DNA from: UBA7985 sp965658725
GTDB lineage: Bacteria > Pseudomonadota > Alphaproteobacteria > UBA7985
Length of the DNA: 8,916 nt
Reading direction: 5' to 3'
NCBI GenBank assembly: GCA_965658725.1
Contig: CBFHUI010000100.1
Span: 1 to 8,916, forward strand
Numbering within the stretch: the stretch's first letter is position 1; each line of letters begins with the position of its first letter. The notes beneath the pieces were generated by a model that ran no database searches, was not told the DNA's origin, and saw only the letters and a program-made list of their open reading frames with translations. This document shows positions 5,854 to 8,916 of this stretch, in pieces. The translations under genes were made by a program, and so were the position numbers.

Positions 5854-6776
5854 CCGTGCATCAGGGCGTCGTCGTCCTCGGTCAGTTCCTCTACGAGGAA
5901 ATCCACTGCGACCTTGATTTTGGCCAGTCGGTGCTTGGGTTGGTGGTAGAGAAGATAGGTTCCGCTGTCCTCATTACGAGAAAGGGCGAGTTTGCAGTCC
6001 TCTAGTCTGAGGCAGCGCAAGCGCCCCTCTGCCACCTGTTCCCTCACCCCCCAACTTGGCACCATGGCCAGGCCATGGCCGGCCTCGGCTTCGGCAACCA
6101 GCTCCTTACCGATGTTGCATATGTAGGTTGGCTTAGTCTTAACCTCCAACCAGCCCTTCTCGGTCTTTGCCTGCCAATAGACAACGTTGTCGGGGCCGCG
6201 ATACAGCAGGGTCTTGTGATCCAGAAGATCATCCAGACGACGGGGGTAACCATAGCGATCGAGGTAGCTGGGGGCCGCCACCAGAACAAAATTGTTGCTG
6301 TTCAGCCTCCGGGCGATGGCCCGTGCTGGTGGGTGTGCCGTGACGCGAACGGCAATGTCGATTTCATCGCTGGTCAAGTCGCTCAATTGGTCGGTCAGAT
6401 CCAGATCAACCACCAGTTCGGGGTATCGCTGCCGCAATCGTCGCAGCGCTGGGACGAGCCGATACTCGCCATATCCAGTGATGGCCGAGATCCGCAAGAG
6501 CCCGCTGGGCGACGCATGGTGATTTTTCACCAGTTCGTTGGCGTAGCGCAGGTTGTCGACCGTGGGTCGAATGCGCTCAAGATACAGCTGTCCAAGCTCC
6601 GTCAATCGAACAACTCGGGTGGTCCGGCTGACGAGGGTCACGCCAAGGTCTTCCTCCAAATCCCGCAGACGCCGCGAGATCGAGGACGCTGGTACGCCCA
6701 AGGTTCGTGCCGCTTCGGAAAAGCTGCCCAGCTCAGCCACCTTGATGAAGTACTGGATGGCCTTTAGTTGATCCAT
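5850..6776 (-). CDS. LysR-type transcriptional regulator
   Basis: 308 residues from ATG 6776. The winged helix-turn-helix spans about residues 1-60: MDQLKAIQYFIKVAELGSFS, then EAARTLGVPASSISRRLRDLEEDLG and SRTTRVVRLTELG. A periplasmic-binding-protein-like effector domain follows from about residue 90 (LRISAITGYGEYRLVPAL) to the end. The frame stays open to an ATG at 6851, but the added 25 residues are not LysR-like, and AGGA lies 9 bases before ATG 6776. It is transcribed away from the enoyl-reductase-like gene, 138 bp apart, the usual arrangement in which the regulator controls its divergent neighbour and itself. The dyad at 6805-6836 is the likely site. The inducer is unknown. The acidic tail EELTEDDDALMHG is slightly unusual. 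Confidence 0.93.
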   Translation of the reverse strand: MDQLKAIQYFIKVAELGSFSEAARTLGVPASSISRRLRDLEEDLGVTLVSRTTRVVRLTELGQLYLERIRPTVDNLRYANELVKNHHASPSGLLRISAITGYGEYRLVPALRRLRQRYPELVVDLDLTDQLSDLTSDEIDIAVRVTAHPPARAIARRLNSNNFVLVAAPSYLDRYGYPRRLDDLLDHKTLLYRGPDNVVYWQAKTEKGWLEVKTKPTYICNIGKELVAEAEAGHGLAMVPSWGVREQVAEGRLRCLRLEDCKLALSRNEDSGTYLLYHQPKHRLAKIKVAVDFLVEELTEDDDALMHG

Positions 6777-6804
6777 AGGCGGTCGTCCTGTGACTCTTGC
6801 TCTG

Positions 6805-6836
6805 TTTCTATTGTTGCTATTACGACAATATAGAAA
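6805..6836. promoter_or_regulatory. Nested inverted repeat, probable LysR binding site
   Basis: ATTGT (6810-6814) pairs with ACAAT (6825-6829), 10 bases apart. TTTCTA (6805-6810) and TAGAAA (6831-6836) form an outer pair of arms, slightly offset from the inner centre. The site lies between divergent LysR and reductase genes, where LysR regulators normally bind. It is close to, but one base short of, the symmetric T-N11-A pattern typical of the family. Confidence 0.5.
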
Positions 6837-6851
6837 GCACAAATTAGCCAT

Positions 6852-6880
6852 TTTTGAGGGTAGAAGCCTTCATATATATA
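6852..6880 (+). promoter_or_regulatory. Predicted promoter for the enoyl-reductase-like gene
   Basis: TTTTGA (6852-6857) and TATATA (6875-6880) are 17 bp apart. The LysR dyad ends 15 bp upstream of the -35 element, a normal position for an activator. Transcription would begin near 6887, which leaves only about 7 bases before ATG 6894 and favours ATG 6915. Confidence 0.45.
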
Positions 6881-6901
6881 GAATTCATTCATAATGAAGG
6901 C
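6866..6901. repeat. Perfect 8-bp inverted repeat flanking the -10 region
   Basis: GCCTTCAT (6866-6873) and ATGAAGGC (6894-6901) are exact reverse complements, 20 bases apart, and bracket the predicted -10 element. ATGAAGG recurs at 6915-6921. If the predicted promoter is right, the left arm is not transcribed, so this would be a DNA site rather than an RNA hairpin. Confidence 0.4.
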
Positions 6902-6914
6902 ATTGGGAAGACTC

Positions 6915-7889
6915 ATGAAGGTCATCGAATACAACTCCATCGGAACGCCAGCAGAGGTTCTGGAGATCAAGGACGTCCCCTCGCGTGCGCCGGGTGAGGC
7001 TGAGGTTCGGGTGCAGGTGCTGGCCACCCCCATCCATCCCTCCAGCCTGCTTCAAATCATGGGGCAATACGGCACCATGCCTCAGTTTCCGGCTTCGCCA
7101 GGTGCAGAGGGCATCGGCAAGGTCGTGGAGCGGGGTGCCGATGTCGGCCATTTGCAGGTTGGTCAACTCGTCCTGTTGACCGGTGTCGGCGGCACTTGGC
7201 GCGAAGAAATCACTGCCCCTGCCAAAGCTTTCATTCCCGTCCCGGACGGTGACGTCCAACAGCTTTCTATGGCCGTCGTAAACCCGATGACGGCGCACCT
7301 GCTGCTGGAGAGTGTAAAGACGCTCAAGAAAGGCGACTGGATCATCCAGAGTGCTGCAAATTCCGCCGTCGGCGAGTACCTGATCCAACTCGCGGCACAA
7401 AGGGGTGTGAAGACGATCAACGTCGTGCGGCGCGACAGCCTCGCGCCGCGGCTCGAGGCCCTCGGTGCGGATGTGGTGCTGGTCGATGGACCGGATCTGG
7501 CAGAACAGGCTGTGGCCGCAACTGGTGGTGCTGGTCTAGTCTATGGGATCGATAGCGTGGGCGGAGAAACCTTCTCCCGCATGGTCCAAAGCCTGAACTA
7601 TGGCGCGACCCTCGCGTCCTATGGTCTGCTTTCAATGCAGTGGCCTGCCCTGGATCTGTCCAAAGTGATTTTCAACGACATCAGCGTCAAAGGATTTTGG
7701 CTGGCGAAATGGTTTGAAACCGCTTCACCAGAAGACAAGCAAGCTGCCTTTGGGACCATTCTGCCGCTGATTGCGACCGGCGCCATCAAGTCCACGGTCG
7801 ATTCTTGCTTTAAGCTGGAAGACATTGCGCAAGCTGTGGAGCGGGCAGGTCAACCGAACCGTGAGGGCAAGGTGCTCCTGACGCCTTGA
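6915..7889 (+). CDS. Medium-chain reductase of the 2-enoyl-thioester reductase (MECR/Etr1) type
   Basis: 324-residue member of the medium-chain dehydrogenase/reductase superfamily lacking zinc ligands. The stretch ATPIHPSSLLQIMGQYG (38-53) matches the MECR/Etr1 active-site loop; Y52 corresponds to its catalytic tyrosine. NPMTAHLLLESVKTLKKGD leads into the Rossmann motif SAANSAVGEYLIQLA (146-160), and VVRRD (170-174) has the paired arginines expected for NADPH. It should reduce a 2-enoyl-CoA/ACP or a related activated alkene; quinone oxidoreductase is the nearest alternative. The start is set at ATG 6915 because GGGAAG lies 5-6 bases before it; ATG 6894 has no ribosome site and lies in the inverted repeat. 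It diverges from a LysR gene that probably controls it. No fatty-acid synthesis genes adjoin it, suggesting a catabolic or detoxifying role. Confidence 0.88.
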   Translation: MKVIEYNSIGTPAEVLEIKDVPSRAPGEAEVRVQVLATPIHPSSLLQIMGQYGTMPQFPASPGAEGIGKVVERGADVGHLQVGQLVLLTGVGGTWREEITAPAKAFIPVPDGDVQQLSMAVVNPMTAHLLLESVKTLKKGDWIIQSAANSAVGEYLIQLAAQRGVKTINVVRRDSLAPRLEALGADVVLVDGPDLAEQAVAATGGAGLVYGIDSVGGETFSRMVQSLNYGATLASYGLLSMQWPALDLSKVIFNDISVKGFWLAKWFETASPEDKQAAFGTILPLIATGAIKSTVDSCFKLEDIAQAVERAGQPNREGKVLLTP

Positions 7890-8197
7890 TCCCCCGGTTG
7901 CCCCAAACTCTGGTGCCGGAGCTGCTTCGGTGCCGGAGGTTGGGTCTTTCAAGAGACATCGAGCGGGTTTCTGATCGCTGATCACACCCCTTACCCCATT
8001 GCGCGCCACCCCTGCCGTTGAAACGATGAAGTGGTGGGAGATCTTGGCAAAACGACTCAATAGATCGGAGTGTGGAAAACGCGCTGCACTTGTCTTGCGT
8101 ATAAAATACTTGAACGCGGAGAAAAGAATTTTTCGATTTTCACGCAGACCTTTTCGACCAAAGACTGGGCTTAGGCTCAGAAAACGAAGAGATCGCG
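7890..8197. other. 308-bp noncoding gap with a direct repeat and a short palindrome
   Basis: GGTGCCGGAG occurs exactly twice (7912-7921 and 7929-7938), 17 bases apart. CCCAA (7902-7906) and TTGGG (7940-7944) enclose it as the base of an imperfect stem, possibly the transcription end of the reductase gene. TGATC-GCT-GATCA (7972-7984) is an exact palindrome. An AT-rich TATAAAAT at 8100-8107 may be part of the promoter for the next gene, but I find no matching -35 element. Open frames across the gap look non-coding. Confidence 0.4.
7972..7984. promoter_or_regulatory. Short palindrome, possible operator
   Basis: TGATC and GATCA arms flank a 3-base centre. It lies between the reductase gene and the MttB-like gene, upstream of the AT-rich patch near 8100. 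It resembles an FNR/Crp half-site pair but the arms TGAT and ATCA are 5 bases apart, not 4. It may be chance. Confidence 0.2.
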
Positions 8198-8916
8198 TTG
8201 GAAACTTTGAACGCAAGCACTGATGGATTGACACCGAAAGGGCGTCGCAGCGGTGCGCGCCGTGGCACCTCATTGCGCAACAATGCGCCTCGCTCAAGCG
8301 CGTCGCTCACCGGTCGCAGGATACCGGCCTATGCTTTGCTGGATGACGCAGCACTCGGCCGCATTGAGGATCAGGCCGACTGGATATTGGACAAGATTGG
8401 TGTTGAGTTCCGGGGGGATCAAACGGCGCTGGACCTTTTCGCTCAGGCGGGCGCGCGGGTTGAGGGCGAACGGGTACGGTTTGAACCGGGTCATGTTCGC
8501 ACGCTTTGCAGCACGGCTCCGAGTGCGTTTCAGCTTCTGGCCCGCGACCCTATCAAGACCGTGACATTGGGTGACAACAACGTGGTGCTGATGCCTGGGT
8601 ATGGCTCACCGTTTGTTAGTGATCTTTCAAACGGTCGGCGCTATGCGACGCTGGAGGACTTCCGCAATTTTGTGAAACTGGCCTATCTGGCCCCGGCCTT
8701 GCACCATTCAGGCGGCACAGTCGTCGAGCCCACGGATATCCCGGTTAACAAGCGGCATTTGGATATGATGCTCGCTCATCTGACTTTATCGACCAAGCCG
8801 TTCATGGGCTCCGTAACAGCACCCGAGCGTGCGCGGGACAGTATCGAAATGGCACGTCTCGTTTTTGGTCTCGATGTCATGGAACGCCACGCGGTGATGC
8901 AGGCCAATATCAACGT
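8198..8916 (+). CDS. MttB-superfamily corrinoid-dependent methyltransferase (trimethylamine/glycine betaine type), C-terminus cut
   Basis: The visible 239 residues match the N-terminal part of the MttB superfamily, which moves a methyl group from trimethylamine or a quaternary amine to a cobalamin protein. A basic leader (GRRSGARRG) is followed by ADWILDKIGVEFRGD, then GDNNVVLMPGYGSPFVSD. After that come the barrel segments GRRYATLEDFRNFVKLAYLAPALHHSGGTVVEP and STKPFMGSVTAPERARDSIEMARLVFG. Classical MttB carries pyrrolysine, but that position lies beyond the window, so it cannot be checked; most bacterial homologues lack it. No in-frame ATG precedes the conserved region. TTG 8198, 6 bases after GAAGAG, or TTG 8207 or 8228 are candidates; 8198 is a tentative choice. 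The frame is open upstream to a TGA at 8111. No corrinoid-protein gene is visible before it. Confidence 0.85.
   Translation, partial: METLNASTDGLTPKGRRSGARRGTSLRNNAPRSSASLTGRRIPAYALLDDAALGRIEDQADWILDKIGVEFRGDQTALDLFAQAGARVEGERVRFEPGHVRTLCSTAPSAFQLLARDPIKTVTLGDNNVVLMPGYGSPFVSDLSNGRRYATLEDFRNFVKLAYLAPALHHSGGTVVEPTDIPVNKRHLDMMLAHLTLSTKPFMGSVTAPERARDSIEMARLVFGLDVMERHAVMQANIN

Noticed and set aside
6777..6851. 25-residue N-terminal extension of the LysR protein from ATG 6851
   Set aside because: The added residues are not LysR-like and would place the start within the operator and promoter region; ATG 6776 matches the family start.
6894..6914. Upstream ATG of the enoyl-reductase-like gene
   Set aside because: It has no ribosome site, lies in an inverted repeat and is only a few bases from the predicted transcription start.
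7972..7984. FNR-type site
   Set aside because: The TGAT and ATCA arms are 5 bases apart rather than the required 4, so it is kept only as an unspecified palindrome.
7999..8223. Plus-strand frame of 74 codons in the same gap
   Set aside because: It has no ribosome site, an Arg/Lys-rich composition without family resemblance, and it overlaps the MttB leader in another frame.
7725..8297. Minus-strand frame of 190 codons across the gap before the MttB-like gene
   Set aside because: It overlaps the end of the reductase gene and the start of the MttB frame, and its product shows no domain or coding-like composition.

Overview
The window is a GC-rich chromosomal segment with typical bacterial gene density. 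It looks alphaproteobacterial, most likely from the Rhodobacterales/Roseobacter group. That placement is inferred from codon bias, GTG/TTG starts and gene content (Rieske oxygenase, MttB-family protein, OYE, SDR). No rRNA, tRNA, transposase, CRISPR array or phage gene is visible.

Layout. (1) Positions 1-965, minus strand: the N-terminal two thirds of an AMP-forming acyl/aryl-CoA ligase, cut by the window edge. (2) Positions 966-1055: a compact divergent promoter whose 16-bp inverted repeat fills the spacer of the rightward promoter. (3) Positions 1056-4227, plus strand: three co-directional oxidoreductase genes, namely a Rieske non-heme iron oxygenase alpha subunit, an OYE-family (YqjM-like) flavin ene-reductase and a classical SDR. 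With the divergent ligase they resemble a small catabolic cluster of CoA activation, oxygenation, C=C reduction and alcohol/ketone interconversion. The substrate cannot be read from the sequence. (4) Positions 4228-5417: a probable terminator, a four-helix small membrane protein and a small exported four-cysteine protein, both unrecognised. (5) Positions 5418-5849: a stretch without a confident gene, holding dyads and one or two possible small ORFs. (6) Positions 5850-7889: a LysR regulator (minus) divergent from a medium-chain reductase of the 2-enoyl-thioester reductase (MECR/Etr1) type, with two inverted repeats between them. (7) Positions 7890-8197: a noncoding gap with a direct repeat and a short palindrome. 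(8) From about 8198 to the right edge: the N-terminal part of an MttB-superfamily (trimethylamine/glycine betaine type) corrinoid-dependent methyltransferase with no ATG start.

How the parts may work together. The ligase and the Rieske/OYE/SDR genes are likely co-regulated through the shared operator; the regulator and the electron-transfer partner of the oxygenase are not in the window. The LysR gene probably controls the reductase gene it diverges from. The MttB-like gene starts a separate unit. I found no obviously new defence or mobile system. The most interesting points are the uncharacterised catabolic cluster and its operator, the dyads upstream of the enoyl-reductase gene, and the gene-poor segment at 5418-5849.
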